NCBI RefSeq assembly: GCF_002803515.1
Contig: NZ_PHQX01000001.1
Coordinates: 2,852,001 to 2,916,000, forward strand
DNA length: 64,000 nucleotides
Direction of reading: 5' to 3'
DNA from: Stenotrophomonas lactitubi
Lineage (GTDB): Bacteria > Pseudomonadota > Gammaproteobacteria > Xanthomonadales > Xanthomonadaceae
The position numbers and the translations under genes are program-made. This document shows, in pieces, positions 7,872 through 16,544 of this stretch; the stretch's first letter is position 1, and every line of letters begins with the position of its first letter. The notes under the pieces were generated by a model. The model was not told where the DNA came from. It did not search any database and saw only the letters and a program-made list of their open reading frames with translations.

Positions 7872-8878
7872 CAGACGGTTCTTCCAAGGGTTTGAAGCAG
7901 ACGGGATTGGGTGTCGCCATGGCGGGCATCGGCCAGCAGGCCATCCCAGCCAAGCGCGCCGCGGCCGAGCAGGCCCAGCAGCGCAGCGGTATTGAGGGAG
8001 CGTCCCTGCACCGCGTGCAGGGCTTCATCGACCAGTTCCGGGTGGCAGACCAGCACCACATCGCAGCCGGCATCCAGGTGCGCGTGCACGCGCGCCGGCA
8101 CGCCACCGGCGCTGTGCGAGGCGGCCATGCCGATGTCATCGGAGAACACCACGCCGCGGAAGCCGAGCTCGTCACGCAGAATCTGCTGGATCCAGCGCGG
8201 CGAGTAGCCAGCGGGTTCCGGCGCGACCTGCGGATAGATCACGTGCGCCATCATCACTGCATCGGCGCCGGCGGCGATACCGGCCGCGAACGGGACCAGA
8301 TCCTGTGCGCGCAGTTCATCCAGCGCACGCGGATCGATCGCGGTATCCACATGGGTGTCTTCCAGCACGGTGCCATGGCCGGGGAAATGCTTGAGGGTGG
8401 CGGCCATGCCGACCGCGTGCATGCCACGCACATAGGCGGCGGTGAACGCGGCCACGACCTGCGGGTCTTCACTGAAGGCACGGTTGCCGATGGCGCGATT
8501 GCCACGGCCAAGGTCGACCACCGGCGCGAAGCTCAGGTCCACGCCGCTGGCACGCACTTCACTGGCCATCAGCCAGGCGTGCTGCTCGGCAAGTGCCAGC
8601 GCAGCGTCGGGGTCCTTGGCGTACTGGACACCAATGTCCTGCAGCGGGGGCAGCTCGCTGAAGCCCTCACGGAAGCGCTGCACGCGCCCCCCTTCCTGGT
8701 CCACGCAGATCAACTGCGGGCGCGGTGCGGCAGCGCGGATTGCCGCCGACAGTTCGGTCACCTGCTGACGCGAAGCGAAGTTGCGCTTGAACAGCACCAC
8801 CCCGGCCACAGCATCGTGCTGCAGCCAGTCACGTTCCTGGGCGGTCAGTTCAGTGCCGGCAACGCCGATCAGCAGCAT
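7871..8878 (-). CDS. nagZ: Beta-N-acetylhexosaminidase (NagZ)
   Basis: A 335-residue glycoside hydrolase family 3 enzyme that removes GlcNAc from anhydromuropeptides during cytoplasmic peptidoglycan recycling. The signature KHFPGHGTVLEDTH contains the catalytic His/Asp loop, and FSDDIGM carries the nucleophilic aspartate; CVDQEGGRVQRFR is also typical. The start chosen is the ATG before LLIGVAGTE, which has GGAG 8 bases upstream. In many gammaproteobacteria NagZ products control AmpR-regulated beta-lactamase, so it could matter for L1/L2-type enzymes, but no such genes are in this window. It is the first gene of the nagZ-hpt-mtnP set. Confidence 0.95.
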   Translation of the reverse strand: MLLIGVAGTELTAQERDWLQHDAVAGVVLFKRNFASRQQVTELSAAIRAAAPRPQLICVDQEGGRVQRFREGFSELPPLQDIGVQYAKDPDAALALAEQHAWLMASEVRASGVDLSFAPVVDLGRGNRAIGNRAFSEDPQVVAAFTAAYVRGMHAVGMAATLKHFPGHGTVLEDTHVDTAIDPRALDELRAQDLVPFAAGIAAGADAVMMAHVIYPQVAPEPAGYSPRWIQQILRDELGFRGVVFSDDIGMAASHSAGGVPARVHAHLDAGCDVVLVCHPELVDEALHAVQGRSLNTAALLGLLGRGALGWDGLLADARHGDTQSRLLQTLGRTV

Positions 8879-8953
8879 GGTCGATCTCCACAACGGGCGC
8901 CCGCATGGCGCAGTGCCGCATTGTCGCAGAACCGGCCAACAGGCGCAGTGGTC

Positions 8954-9031
8954 AAAAAAGGGGACGGAGGGGATTAACGCGCAATCGACCCACTGGTGGC
9001 GAATACGACTTAATCCCCTCCGTCCCCTTTT
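8954..9031. repeat. GGGGACGGAGGGG repeat, palindromic copy
   Basis: AAAAGGGGACGGAGGGGATT at 8956 onward is the first part of a 22-base arm (8956-8977) that is perfectly repeated in inverse at 9010-9031, with a 32-base interior. Single copies of the same motif occur at 9777 and 59805. It sits between nagZ and the frnE-like gene and may act as a terminator for the latter. Confidence 0.8.
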
Positions 9032-9040
9032 GCGGTCCGG

Positions 9041-9748
9041 TCAGACCTTGCAGCCGTCCGCGCCGCAGGCGTCGCCGCTGTCATCCGGGGCACCCTGCGG
9101 GCCCTGCCCCGCCGCCTGCTCGGCGGCAATCTGGCGCAGCGCGTTGGCGAAGGCTTCCGGGGGCTGGGCTCCGGATACGGCCCAGCGGCCGTCGATGACG
9201 AAGGTGGGCACCGAGGAGATACCCAGGGCATGGGCCTGCGCCAGGCCCGCTTCCACTTCGGCCAGGCCACGATCGCCGGCCAGCATCTGCTGGATCTCAT
9301 CTGCGCCCAGACCACCTGCGGCGCCGGCCTCGACCAGCACCGCCGGGTCGGCCAGATTCCGCCCATGCTCGAAGTGGGCGCGGAACAGCGCCTCGCCGAC
9401 CGCCTCCTGCACGCCGTGCTGGCCCGCCAGCCACAGCAGGCGATGCGCCGGCAGCGTGGTTACCCGCACCTGGCCCTGGCCGAAGTCCATCGGCAGGCCT
9501 TCGGCCCGCGCAGTGGTCTGTGTCTGGCCAAGAATCTGCTCGGTGCGCTCGGCACCGCCGAACTTGCGTTCATAGGCCTCGCGCAGCGGCACCGGGGTGG
9601 CGTCCGCATCCGGATCGAGCTGGAACGGCTGCCAGTGGATCTCAAGTTCGGGCGCGTCGGCGCCCAGCAACTGCACACCCTGCTGGAAGCGATGCTTGCC
9701 GATCCAGCACCAGGGGCAGACCACGTCGGAGTAGATGTCGATTCTCAT
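9041..9748 (-). CDS. DsbA-family thiol oxidoreductase (FrnE-like)
   Basis: A 235-residue thioredoxin-fold protein with a helical insert. The active-site motif CPWC is near the N-terminus (VVCPWCWIGKHRF), and the cis-proline loop is SVPTFVIDG, as in FrnE/2-hydroxychromene isomerase-like members of the DsbA superfamily. There is no signal peptide, so it is cytoplasmic, unlike classical DsbA. FrnE proteins are linked to oxidative stress tolerance in other bacteria; that role is inferred here. The extra C-terminal tail has two further cysteines (CGADGCKV). The gene is flanked by GGGGACGGAGGG repeats on both sides and is not in an obvious operon. Confidence 0.88.
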   Translation of the reverse strand: MRIDIYSDVVCPWCWIGKHRFQQGVQLLGADAPELEIHWQPFQLDPDADATPVPLREAYERKFGGAERTEQILGQTQTTARAEGLPMDFGQGQVRVTTLPAHRLLWLAGQHGVQEAVGEALFRAHFEHGRNLADPAVLVEAGAAGGLGADEIQQMLAGDRGLAEVEAGLAQAHALGISSVPTFVIDGRWAVSGAQPPEAFANALRQIAAEQAAGQGPQGAPDDSGDACGADGCKV

Positions 9749-9776
9749 CCCTGCGACATGTGGCCTGCTCGCTCCG

Positions 9777-9810
9777 AAAAAAGGGGACGGAGGGAATCAA
9801 GTCGCATTCT
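9777..9810 (+). repeat. GGGGACGGAGGG repeat, single copy
   Basis: GAAAAAAGGGGACGGAGGGA followed by ATCAAGTCGC matches the repeats at 8954 and 59805. It lies 29 bases upstream of the frnE-like start, between that gene and the CYTH gene. Confidence 0.75.
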
Positions 9811-9840
9811 GCACGGCTGGGATCAAGATGCCCCTCTACT

Positions 9841-10326
9841 TCACCACTGTGAATAGGGATTATTGGCCAACGCCACGTTGTAGTAGCGCGCGTCGTCGGT
9901 CACCTCAGCGCCGATCCAGTCCGGCAGGTCGATCGCTTGATCAGCGCTGTCGAGCTCGACTTCGGCAACCACCAGGCCGGCGTTGTCGCCAAGGAACTCA
10001 TCTACTTCCCAGGTCAGGCCGGCGTACTCGACCAGATGCCGGCGCTTGTCGATCAGGCCGCCGACGCACAGCGCCAGCAGGTCGCGCGCATCCTGCACCG
10101 GGATCGGGTAGTCGAACTCCTGCCGGGTATGGCCCAGCGTTCGCGACTTCAGGTTCAGTGCGGCCTTCTCGCCTTCGATGCGGACCCGCACCGAGGCGTT
10201 CTGGGTGCCGCGGTCGAGCGCGCCCAGATCGTTGATATAGCCCTGCGCCATCGGAATGACCCGGTGCGCGGCGGTGCGCCACCCATCATGGGTGACGAGG
10301 AATTTGCGTTCGATTTCAATGCCCAT
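9841..10326 (-). CDS. CYTH domain protein
   Basis: A 161-residue stand-alone CYTH domain, a fold that binds triphosphorylated substrates in a tunnel of charged residues. The defining EIERKFLV motif is at the N-terminus, followed by alternating charged strands such as VRVRIEGEKAALNLKSR, EFDYPIP and WEVDEFLG. Family members are inorganic triphosphatases, thiamine triphosphatases or class IV adenylate cyclases; bacterial short forms are mostly triphosphatases, but the substrate is not known here. The ATG before GIEIERKF was chosen because it gives the usual family start. The gene is divergent from the secreted protein gene at 10421. Confidence 0.88.
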   Translation of the reverse strand: MGIEIERKFLVTHDGWRTAAHRVIPMAQGYINDLGALDRGTQNASVRVRIEGEKAALNLKSRTLGHTRQEFDYPIPVQDARDLLALCVGGLIDKRRHLVEYAGLTWEVDEFLGDNAGLVVAEVELDSADQAIDLPDWIGAEVTDDARYYNVALANNPYSQW

Positions 10327-10420
10327 CGGCACAGTATGCGGCTCACGCCAGACGCTGCCTATCGGCGCGGCGACAGGCACGACTACACTGCGCGGCCCTC
10401 AAACCAAGGAATGGTCGCGC

Positions 10421-11041
10421 ATGACACTTTCCCGTCGTCTTCGTCGCTGTCTTGCCCTGTCGGCACTGCTGCCGTGTGTGGCCGCCAATGCCGCATCAAC
10501 GGCGATGCCATCGCTGCAACAGGCACAGGCCGCGATGGACCGGATGTTCGATCAGGCCATTGCCGATCGCCCCGCCAGCGACAGCAGCCGCCTGGTCGCC
10601 GAGACCTTCCGGCCGCGCCTGCAGGCGCTGGACAGCTGCGCAGCCGCCGAGGCCGGCGACGCCGTCGACTGCATCGCCACCGCCAGTGCAGGCATCAATT
10701 CGCGACCGCAGCTGCTGCGGCTGGCCCTGGTGCGCGGCGTGTGGACCCTGCCTGACCAGCGCGATGTCCCGGTTCCGGCGCCGCCGAAGGATCGGGTGCA
10801 GGCCCTGCTGCGGGAACGGATCGCCGCACAGGCGCAGCAGCAGGCCGACCCCGCCCTGCGCGCACGCTACGAGCAGGCGGCCGGCGCCCTGCAGGTGCAG
10901 GACGTGAGGAGCTGCGACGTCGCCAGCGACAGGGCCGTCATCGAATGCACGGTGCGCGCGGGCGACGGCAACGAGCACGGCGAGCAGTCCATGGCCTTCG
11001 TGCGCGTGGACGGCCAGTGGCAGAACGCCCCGGCCGACTGA
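10421..11041 (+). CDS. Secreted protein of unknown function
   Basis: A 206-residue protein with an N-terminal signal peptide (basic MTLSRRLRR, hydrophobic CLALSALLPCVA, likely cleavage after ANA). The mature part is alanine- and glutamine-rich and probably helical, with paired cysteines (DSCAAA, VDCIATA, RSCDVAS, IECTVRAG) that could form disulfides in the periplasm. The C-terminal portion (AFVRVDGQWQ) resembles the last strand of small export-associated domains, but I cannot name a family. AAGGA lies 10 bases before the ATG. It is divergent from the CYTH gene and convergent with rlmD. Confidence 0.65.
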   Translation: MTLSRRLRRCLALSALLPCVAANAASTAMPSLQQAQAAMDRMFDQAIADRPASDSSRLVAETFRPRLQALDSCAAAEAGDAVDCIATASAGINSRPQLLRLALVRGVWTLPDQRDVPVPAPPKDRVQALLRERIAAQAQQQADPALRARYEQAAGALQVQDVRSCDVASDRAVIECTVRAGDGNEHGEQSMAFVRVDGQWQNAPAD

Positions 11042-11090
11042 GCGCGTTGCTTCCGCAGCAGGCGCCGGGCAGACCCCGGCGCTGCATTCA

Positions 11091-12425
11091 TCAACGCTTT
11101 TCGAACACCGCGATGCTTTCCACGTGCGCGGTATGCGGGAACATGTCCATCGCACCGGCGCTGACCAGGGTGAAGCCCTGTTCGTTGACCAGGTAGCCGG
11201 CATCGCGGGCCAGCGAGCCCGGATGGCAGCTGACATAGACGATGCGCTTGAACTGCTTCAACGGCAGCTGCTGCAGCACTTCGATGGCACCGGAACGCGG
11301 CGGATCCAGCAGCAGCTTGTCGAAGCCCTGGCGCATCCACGGCGTGCTGCGCTGGTCCTGGGTCAGGTCGGCGCTGTAGAACTGCGCGTTGGCCAGTCCG
11401 TTGCGCTCGGCGTTCTCGCGCGCACGCGCCACCAGCCCGGCATCGCCCTCCACGCCAACCACTTCACGCACCTTGCGCGCCAGCGGCAGGGTGAAGTTGC
11501 CCAGGCCGCAGAACAGGTCCAGCACGCGCTCGTCGGCACCCGGCTCAAGCAGGTCCAGCGCGTGCGCGATCATCTTCTCGTTGAGCTTGGCATTGACCTG
11601 GATGAAATCCAGCGGACGGAACGCCAGTTCGACATCCCACGGCGCCAGCCGGAACGACAGCGCCACGCCCTGCCCGTCCAGCGGCTGCACGGTGTCCACG
11701 CCACCCGACTGCAGGTAGATGACAAAGCCCTGCTGCTGGCCAAAGGCCGCCCAGGCAGCGCGATCAGCGTCACTCAGCGGCTGCAGGTGGCGCACGGTCA
11801 GCACCACGGCCTGGTCACCGGCGATGAACTCGATCTGCGGGATGTCGCGCTTGCCGTCCAGGGATTCGATGAAAGTCGACAGCACCTCCACCTTGGTGCC
11901 GATTTCCGGAATCACGGTCAGGCACTGCTGCAGGTCCGCGACGAAGCGCGGGTCCTGCTCGCGGAAGCCGACCAGGGTCTTGTCCTTCTTCTCGACCCGG
12001 CGCACCGAGAACCGGCCCTTGCGGCGGTAGCCCCAGCTGTCGCCGACCAGCGGCGGCAGCACGGTGCCCGGCTTCACATGGCCGATGCGCTCCAGGTTGT
12101 CCATCAGCACGCGCTGCTTGGCGACGATCTGCTGGTCTTCATCCAGGTGCTGCAGCACGCAGCCGGCGCAGGTGCCGAAATGCGGGCACTTGGGGGTGAC
12201 CCGCTGCGGCGAGGCCTGCAGCACCTGCACCGTGCGCGCCTCATCGAAGTGGCGGCTGCGGGCGGTCTGTTCGGCCATCACCACTTCGCCCGGCAGGGCG
12301 CCGCTGATGAAGGTGACCTTGCCGCCCTCGCCTTCACGGCGGGCAACACCGCGACCATCATGGCTGAGGTCGAGGATCTCGGTCTGGAAGGGAGTACGGT
12401 CGATGCGGGAGCGGGATCGGGCCAC
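11091..12425 (-). CDS. rlmD: 23S rRNA (uracil-1939-C5)-methyltransferase
   Basis: A 444-residue SAM-dependent methyltransferase of the RumA/RlmD type that methylates U1939 of 23S rRNA. It has an N-terminal TRAM domain, the iron-sulfur cysteine motif CPHFGTCAGC plus a downstream cysteine, the SAM-binding motif VLDLFCGLGNFTLPLA, the LDPPRSGA loop and the catalytic cysteine motif YVSCHPGSLARD. The GTG start giving VARSRSRIDRTPFQT fits the family N-terminus; a TTG seven codons further upstream is also possible, and neither has a good ribosome binding site. It is divergent from the REC-Hpt gene. Confidence 0.93.
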   Translation of the reverse strand: MARSRSRIDRTPFQTEILDLSHDGRGVARREGEGGKVTFISGALPGEVVMAEQTARSRHFDEARTVQVLQASPQRVTPKCPHFGTCAGCVLQHLDEDQQIVAKQRVLMDNLERIGHVKPGTVLPPLVGDSWGYRRKGRFSVRRVEKKDKTLVGFREQDPRFVADLQQCLTVIPEIGTKVEVLSTFIESLDGKRDIPQIEFIAGDQAVVLTVRHLQPLSDADRAAWAAFGQQQGFVIYLQSGGVDTVQPLDGQGVALSFRLAPWDVELAFRPLDFIQVNAKLNEKMIAHALDLLEPGADERVLDLFCGLGNFTLPLARKVREVVGVEGDAGLVARARENAERNGLANAQFYSADLTQDQRSTPWMRQGFDKLLLDPPRSGAIEVLQQLPLKQFKRIVYVSCHPGSLARDAGYLVNEQGFTLVSAGAMDMFPHTAHVESIAVFEKR

Positions 12426-12553
12426 GTGGCAACAGGCTGCGGGCAAAAGTGGGGCCGTATTGTCGCAGATCCTGACCGGCGGGGCCGCTGGCCGCTTGCG
12501 CCCGCCGCCGCCGTGCTTGATGATTGACCCCAGCTGACATGGAGGCAGCCCTG

Positions 12554-13276
12554 ATGCAGATGACCCCGCGGGCCAGTCGACCCCGCTTCCTGCTTGTCGA
12601 GGACGACATCATCAGCCGTGGTTTTTTCAAAGCGGCGTTGGAAACGTTACCAGCGGATGTGGACACCGCCGACTCACTGGCCAGCGCCCTGGCGCGCGCC
12701 GAGCCTGGTGCCCACGATCTGTGGCTGATCGACGTCAACCTGCCCGATGGCAATGGTGCCCAGCTGTTGCACCAGCTGCGCCGCTCGCACCCGGACACCC
12801 CGGCGCTGGCGCACACCGCCGACGGCGATGCCGCCATTCACGCACGCCTGCGCGAGGCTGGCTTCAGCGACACCCTGGTCAAGCCACTGGGCCGCGACCA
12901 GCTGCTGAAGGCCGTCCGTCGTGCGCTGGTCAACAGCCCCGCCGGTTCCACGGTGCCGCCAGCGGCGGTCGAGCTGGCGCTGGAGGACTGGGATGAAACC
13001 GCCGCTCTGGCCGCGCTCAATGGCCAGCGCAACCACCTGATCGCCCTGCGCGAACTGTTCCTGGCCGAACTGCCGGGCGTGCGCGACGCGGTCGAACAGG
13101 CCGTGGACCAGCACGACGAGCGCCAGCTGCGCAGCCAGCTGCACCGGTTGCAGGCCAGCTGCGGGTTCGTGGGTGCAGCGCGACTGGCACGCGCGGTGCG
13201 GCAGCTGCACCACACGCCCGAATCGGGGCAGGCACAGGCGGTGTTCCGCGCCGCCGTAGCGGCTCTGCTGCACTGA
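12554..13276 (+). CDS. Response regulator with REC and Hpt domains
   Basis: A 240-residue two-domain signalling protein. Residues about 10-130 are a receiver domain with the acidic pocket (VEDD), the phosphoacceptor aspartate in LIDVNLPDG and the conserved lysine in LVKPLG. After a proline/alanine linker, the C-terminal part is a histidine phosphotransfer domain with LHRLQASCGFVGA holding the phosphorylatable histidine. There is no DNA-binding or enzymatic output domain. The ATG at 12554 has GGAGG 8 bases upstream; earlier in-frame starts lack one. No kinase gene is adjacent, so it is an orphan phosphorelay intermediate. It ends just before the first composite repeat. Confidence 0.85.
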   Translation: MQMTPRASRPRFLLVEDDIISRGFFKAALETLPADVDTADSLASALARAEPGAHDLWLIDVNLPDGNGAQLLHQLRRSHPDTPALAHTADGDAAIHARLREAGFSDTLVKPLGRDQLLKAVRRALVNSPAGSTVPPAAVELALEDWDETAALAALNGQRNHLIALRELFLAELPGVRDAVEQAVDQHDERQLRSQLHRLQASCGFVGAARLARAVRQLHHTPESGQAQAVFRAAVAALLH

Positions 13277-13358
13277 GGGGTTCGGCCGGGCGGCGCCCGG
13301 CACCTGCAGAGGCAACAGCCGGAGCAACGGCAACAGCCAAAGCGGCTTCCTGCGGGAT

Positions 13359-13460
13359 GGCGGGGCACTGTGGGTTTGCGGGGCCGCCGTGAACCCATCC
13401 CTGGGGGCTTGGTCGCCGCATCCATGCGGCTCACACCCCGCAAACCCACAGTGCCCCGCC
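13359..13460 (+). repeat. 52-nt-loop stem-loop A1
   Basis: Arms 13359-13383 and 13436-13460 pair perfectly over 25 bp (GGCGGGGCACTG... with ...CAGTGCCCCGCC). Loop 13384-13435 is 52 nt and contains CCCATCCCTGGGG and the perfect inner hairpin GCCGCATCCATGCGGC. Confidence 0.9.
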
Positions 13461-13640
13461 TTCGACAGTTTCCCGGTGGCCGGTAGATCCACGCCATGCG
13501 TGGATGAATCTCCATCGAAATCGAATATTTCGAGAATTGAACGAAGAGCATCCACGCATGGCGTGGATCTACCGTGTCGACCAAGGTCGACACCTACCAG
13601 AGCCGAAAGCTGTTCCGACAGCTCGCGGACAATTGTCGAA

Positions 13641-13742
13641 GGCGGGGTGGGTCCGGTGGCAGGGGCGTGAGCCGCATGGATGCGGCGACCGAGCCTACAG
13701 GGACGTATTTACGGCGCCCCCTGCCACCGGACCCACTCCGCC
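13641..13742 (-). repeat. 52-nt-loop stem-loop A2 (inverted)
   Basis: Arms 13641-13665 and 13718-13742 pair over 25 positions with one mismatch. Loop 13666-13717 is 52 nt; read on the minus strand it aligns without gaps to the A1 loop, with the same inner hairpin GCCGCATCCATGCGGC but a changed first hairpin (TACGTCCCTGTA). Confidence 0.9.
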
Positions 13743-13825
13743 TACCCACGGATAGCCAGCTCTTGCCGTTGACGTTGCCGTTGATTCGGCAGGTGCAGGG
13801 CGCAGCCCTGCCGGGCACACCACCC

Positions 13826-14545
13826 TCACCGCCTGGGCGCGAGCTGCTCCAGCATCTCCCACGATTTCAGGCCGCGTGCGCCAAGGTGATGAGCCAGCAC
13901 CCGCCGCATCGGCAGGCGCAGGCTGGCCAGATCGGCGGCGTCCGGCTCGTCGTCAGCTGCCAGGGCCAGCAGTGCTGAACCCGTAGCCGCCGCGCGACGC
14001 TCGCCGCCACGCTCACTGAGCAGGCGCTGCGGCCCTTCCTGCGGGTCCAGCTCATAGCGCGCCGCCGGGTCGATCGGCTGGCCATCGCTGGCGGTCTCCA
14101 GATCGAAGCCCACGCCCAGCGCCGCCAGCAGCTCGCGTTCGAAACGACGCAGGGTCCAGGCCAGGCCGGCACCCACGGCCAGGCGCGCACGCGCTTCGCC
14201 GTAGGCCAGGTACAACTCCGGCAGCGGATCCTGGCGCGGCGCCAGGCGCAGGGTCAGTTCACTCAAATAGAACCCGGCCAGCATGGCCTGGCCGAGCAGG
14301 CGCGGCGCCACATCCAGCGCTTCAGCACCGCGCAGCTGGGCCAGTTCGCCACGCTGCAGCGCGCAGAAGCGGATCCACTGCAGGGGCTGCAGGGCCGCTC
14401 TCAGCACCTGGCCCTTGGCGGTGGAAACGCCGCGCGCGAGCAGGCCGATCCGGCCGTGCTCGGCGCTCAATACCTCGACCAGCAAGCTGGTCTCGCGATA
14501 GGCCCGCGCATGCAGCACGAAGCCGGTGTCGTCCTCGATCAGCAT
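13826..14545 (-). CDS. recO: DNA repair protein RecO
   Basis: A 239-residue recombination mediator that, with RecR, loads RecA onto SSB-coated single-stranded DNA in the RecFOR pathway. The N-terminal OB-fold ([31 protein letters not shown]) and the helical C-terminal half are typical. It is the last gene of the leftward lepA-lepB-DUF4845-rnc-era-recO block, 18 bases after era, which is the common order in gammaproteobacteria. The zinc-binding cysteines present in some RecO proteins are missing, as is usual for this group. Composite repeat A follows its stop codon. Confidence 0.95.
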   Translation of the reverse strand: MLIEDDTGFVLHARAYRETSLLVEVLSAEHGRIGLLARGVSTAKGQVLRAALQPLQWIRFCALQRGELAQLRGAEALDVAPRLLGQAMLAGFYLSELTLRLAPRQDPLPELYLAYGEARARLAVGAGLAWTLRRFERELLAALGVGFDLETASDGQPIDPAARYELDPQEGPQRLLSERGGERRAAATGSALLALAADDEPDAADLASLRLPMRRVLAHHLGARGLKSWEMLEQLAPRR

Positions 14546-14563
14546 CGAAGCGACCGTCGCGGC

Positions 14564-15460
14564 TTATTCGTAGCCGAAGGCCTTCAGCGCGGCCTCGTCA
14601 TCGGACCAGCCCTCACGCACGCGCACCCAGGTTTCCAGGAACACCTTGGCCCCGAACAGACGCTCCATCTGCAGGCGGGACTTGGCCCCGATCTCCTTCA
14701 GGCGGGTGCCGCCCTTGCCGATCACGATCGCCTTCTGGCCTTCGCGCTCGACCCAGATCACCGCACCGATGCGCAGCAGGTTGCCGTCCTCGGTGAAGCG
14801 CTCGATCTCCACCGTGGTGGCGTACGGCAGCTCTTCGCCCAACTGGCGCATCAGCTGTTCACGCACCAGTTCGCCCGCCAGGAAGCGCTGGCTGCGGTCG
14901 GTGATTTCGTCTTCGCCGAACATCGGCGGGGCTTCCGGCAACAGCGCCAGCACATCACGGACCAGGGCTTCCAGGCCGTTGCGCTTCTGCGCCGAAATCG
15001 GATGCACCGACGAGAAGTCACGGCCGGCGGTCACTTCCTGCAGGAACGGCAGCAGTGCGCCCTTGTCCTTCATGCGGTCGATCTTGTTGACCACCAGCAC
15101 CACCGGGATACCGGCGTCGCGCAGCACGTTGAAGGCCAGGCTGTCCTCTTCGTCCCAGCGTCCGGCTTCGATCACCAGCAGGCCGGCGTCGACGCCTTCC
15201 AGCGAACCGCGGGCGGCGCGGTTCATGACCCGGTTCATCGCCCGCTTCTGCACCTTGTGCAGACCAGGTGTATCGACCAGCACCAGCTGCCCTTCCGGGT
15301 AGGTGGCGATGCCCAGCAGGCGGTGACGGGTGGTCTGCGGCCGGTTGGACACGATGCTGACCTTGGCCCCGACCAACGCATTGGTCAGGGTCGATTTGCC
15401 CACGTTCGGGCGGCCGATGACGGCCACGCTGCCGCAATGATGGGGAGTTTGTTCGCTCAC
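14564..15460 (-). CDS. era: GTPase Era
   Basis: A 298-residue Ras-like GTPase with a C-terminal KH domain that binds 16S rRNA during 30S subunit assembly. G1 is [10 protein letters not shown]2 is in RPQTTRHR, G3 is DTPG and G4 is NKID; the KH domain follows with [13 protein letters not shown]. The gene starts with GTG, and this codon overlaps the rnc stop (GTGA), so translation is coupled to rnc. The rnc-era-recO order matches the conserved cluster linking rRNA processing and ribosome maturation. Confidence 0.97.
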   Translation of the reverse strand: MSEQTPHHCGSVAVIGRPNVGKSTLTNALVGAKVSIVSNRPQTTRHRLLGIATYPEGQLVLVDTPGLHKVQKRAMNRVMNRAARGSLEGVDAGLLVIEAGRWDEEDSLAFNVLRDAGIPVVLVVNKIDRMKDKGALLPFLQEVTAGRDFSSVHPISAQKRNGLEALVRDVLALLPEAPPMFGEDEITDRSQRFLAGELVREQLMRQLGEELPYATTVEIERFTEDGNLLRIGAVIWVEREGQKAIVIGKGGTRLKEIGAKSRLQMERLFGAKVFLETWVRVREGWSDDEAALKAFGYE

Positions 15461-16137
15461 TTGGAATCCAGTTGTTCAAGGACGGCCGCAGCCGCTTGTT
15501 GTTCGGCGATCCGCCGCGAGGAGCCTTCGCCCTCGGTGCTGGCGGCGGGGTCGGCTACGTTGCAGCGTACCCGGAAGTGTTTGGCGTGGTCGTCACCGGA
15601 TTCTGACACCAGTTCGTACTGAGGCAACGCCTTCTGTCGGCCCTGCAGCCATTCCTGCAGGCGGGTCTTGGGATCCTTCTCCGGTCGCCCGGTGGCCGGC
15701 AGCGCCTCCATCGAGGCGGCAAACCAGGGCAGGACCATCGCCCGGCAGGCTTCAAAGCCCACGTCCAGGTAGATCGCCGCGACCACGGCCTCGAATGCAT
15801 CGGCCAGGGTCGAGTCGCGGCGATGGCCGCCGGACTTCATTTCGCCAGGCCCCATCGTCAGCCGGTCGCCCAGCTGCAGGGTCCGCGCGATCACCGCCAG
15901 CGCACCCTCGCGCACCAGCTCGGCGCGGGCGCGGGTCATCGCGCCTTCGTCTGCCTTGGGCCAGCGCAGGTACAACGCCTCGGCGACCATCATGTTGACG
16001 ATGCTGTCGCCAAGGAATTCCAGCCGCTCGTTATGCGGCGCGCCGGCACTGCGATGGGTCAGCGCCTGCTTGAGCAGGTCTGGATCGCGGAAGGCATGAC
16101 CGATCAGGTCTTCACGTTGGAAAGATTTATTCGGCAC
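15457..16137 (-). CDS. rnc: Ribonuclease III
   Basis: A 226-residue double-stranded-RNA endonuclease that processes rRNA precursors and structured mRNAs. The catalytic signature [10 protein letters not shown] is at about residues 36-45, the second acidic cluster is [13 protein letters not shown], and the C-terminal half is a double-stranded-RNA binding domain. It starts with GTG, inside the last codons of the DUF4845 gene (11-base overlap), and its stop overlaps era. The long palindromic repeats elsewhere in this window would be natural substrates if transcribed; that is only an inference. Confidence 0.97.
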   Translation of the reverse strand: MPNKSFQREDLIGHAFRDPDLLKQALTHRSAGAPHNERLEFLGDSIVNMMVAEALYLRWPKADEGAMTRARAELVREGALAVIARTLQLGDRLTMGPGEMKSGGHRRDSTLADAFEAVVAAIYLDVGFEACRAMVLPWFAASMEALPATGRPEKDPKTRLQEWLQGRQKALPQYELVSESGDDHAKHFRVRCNVADPAASTEGEGSSRRIAEQQAAAAVLEQLDSK

Positions 16138-16510
16138 CGCTACGGGTCAGGTCCTGGGAAGAATCGAATTTGCCAACCACGTCCAGGTTGCCGACCAGCG
16201 GGCGGCGCACTTCGTAGTTGACCTTGAGGGTCCAGCCATTGTCGCGACGGTCGAACTTGACGTTGGCCGGCTTCACATTGTCCGAGTAGTTGATGTACAG
16301 CCGCTTGAAGAACAGGTCCTGGATGTTGGCCGGCGCCATGCTGCCGATACCGGGTTCCTTGGCCAGGCTCTTCATCGCCGAGCGCACCGCGTAATACTCC
16401 TGGTACATCGGGAACAGCTTCATGCCGACGTAGAGGAAGAAGCCAACCACGATCAGGACTACCAGGAACGAAGTCAGGGTCATCCCGCGCTGCGTGTTCA
16501 TCGTCTTCAT
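16127..16510 (-). CDS. DUF4845 membrane-anchored protein
   Basis: A 127-residue protein with one N-terminal membrane segment ([20 protein letters not shown]) and a periplasmic or cytoplasmic soluble part. It belongs to the family found between lepB and rnc in beta- and gammaproteobacteria; its function is not established. The N-terminus ([15 protein letters not shown]) is pilin-like, recalling a type IV prepilin leader without the downstream E5. GGGAG lies 6 bases upstream of the ATG. The stop overlaps the rnc start. Confidence 0.85.
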   Translation of the reverse strand: MKTMNTQRGMTLTSFLVVLIVVGFFLYVGMKLFPMYQEYYAVRSAMKSLAKEPGIGSMAPANIQDLFFKRLYINYSDNVKPANVKFDRRDNGWTLKVNYEVRRPLVGNLDVVGKFDSSQDLTRSGAE

Positions 16511-16544
16511 TGCGTTCTCCCCAGATACGCGAGTGGATGTGAAG

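Larger units (their letters stand above)
13283..13818. repeat. Composite mirrored repeat A (two 52-nt-loop stem-loops plus outer hairpins)
   Basis: Fills the gap between the convergent REC-Hpt and recO genes. In order: outer hairpin GCCGGGCGGCGCCCGGC (13285-13301), CACCTGCAGAGGC, a GCAACGGCAACAGCC tract, stem-loop A1, TTCGACAGTTTCC, three GTAG-type hairpins (13483-13505, 13550-13572, 13574-13596), GACAATTGTCGAA, inverted stem-loop A2, the mirrored GTTGCCGTTG tract and the outer hairpin GCAGGGCGCAGCCCTGC (13795-13811). There is no convincing gene. The same order occurs in composites B, C and D. Confidence 0.85.

Noticed and set aside
13283..13818. Small open frames in the composite repeats (similar in all four copies)
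   Set aside because: They encode related peptides only because the repeated DNA is similar; they change frame between copies, have no consistent start or ribosome binding site, and the conservation is in the stems rather than in codons.
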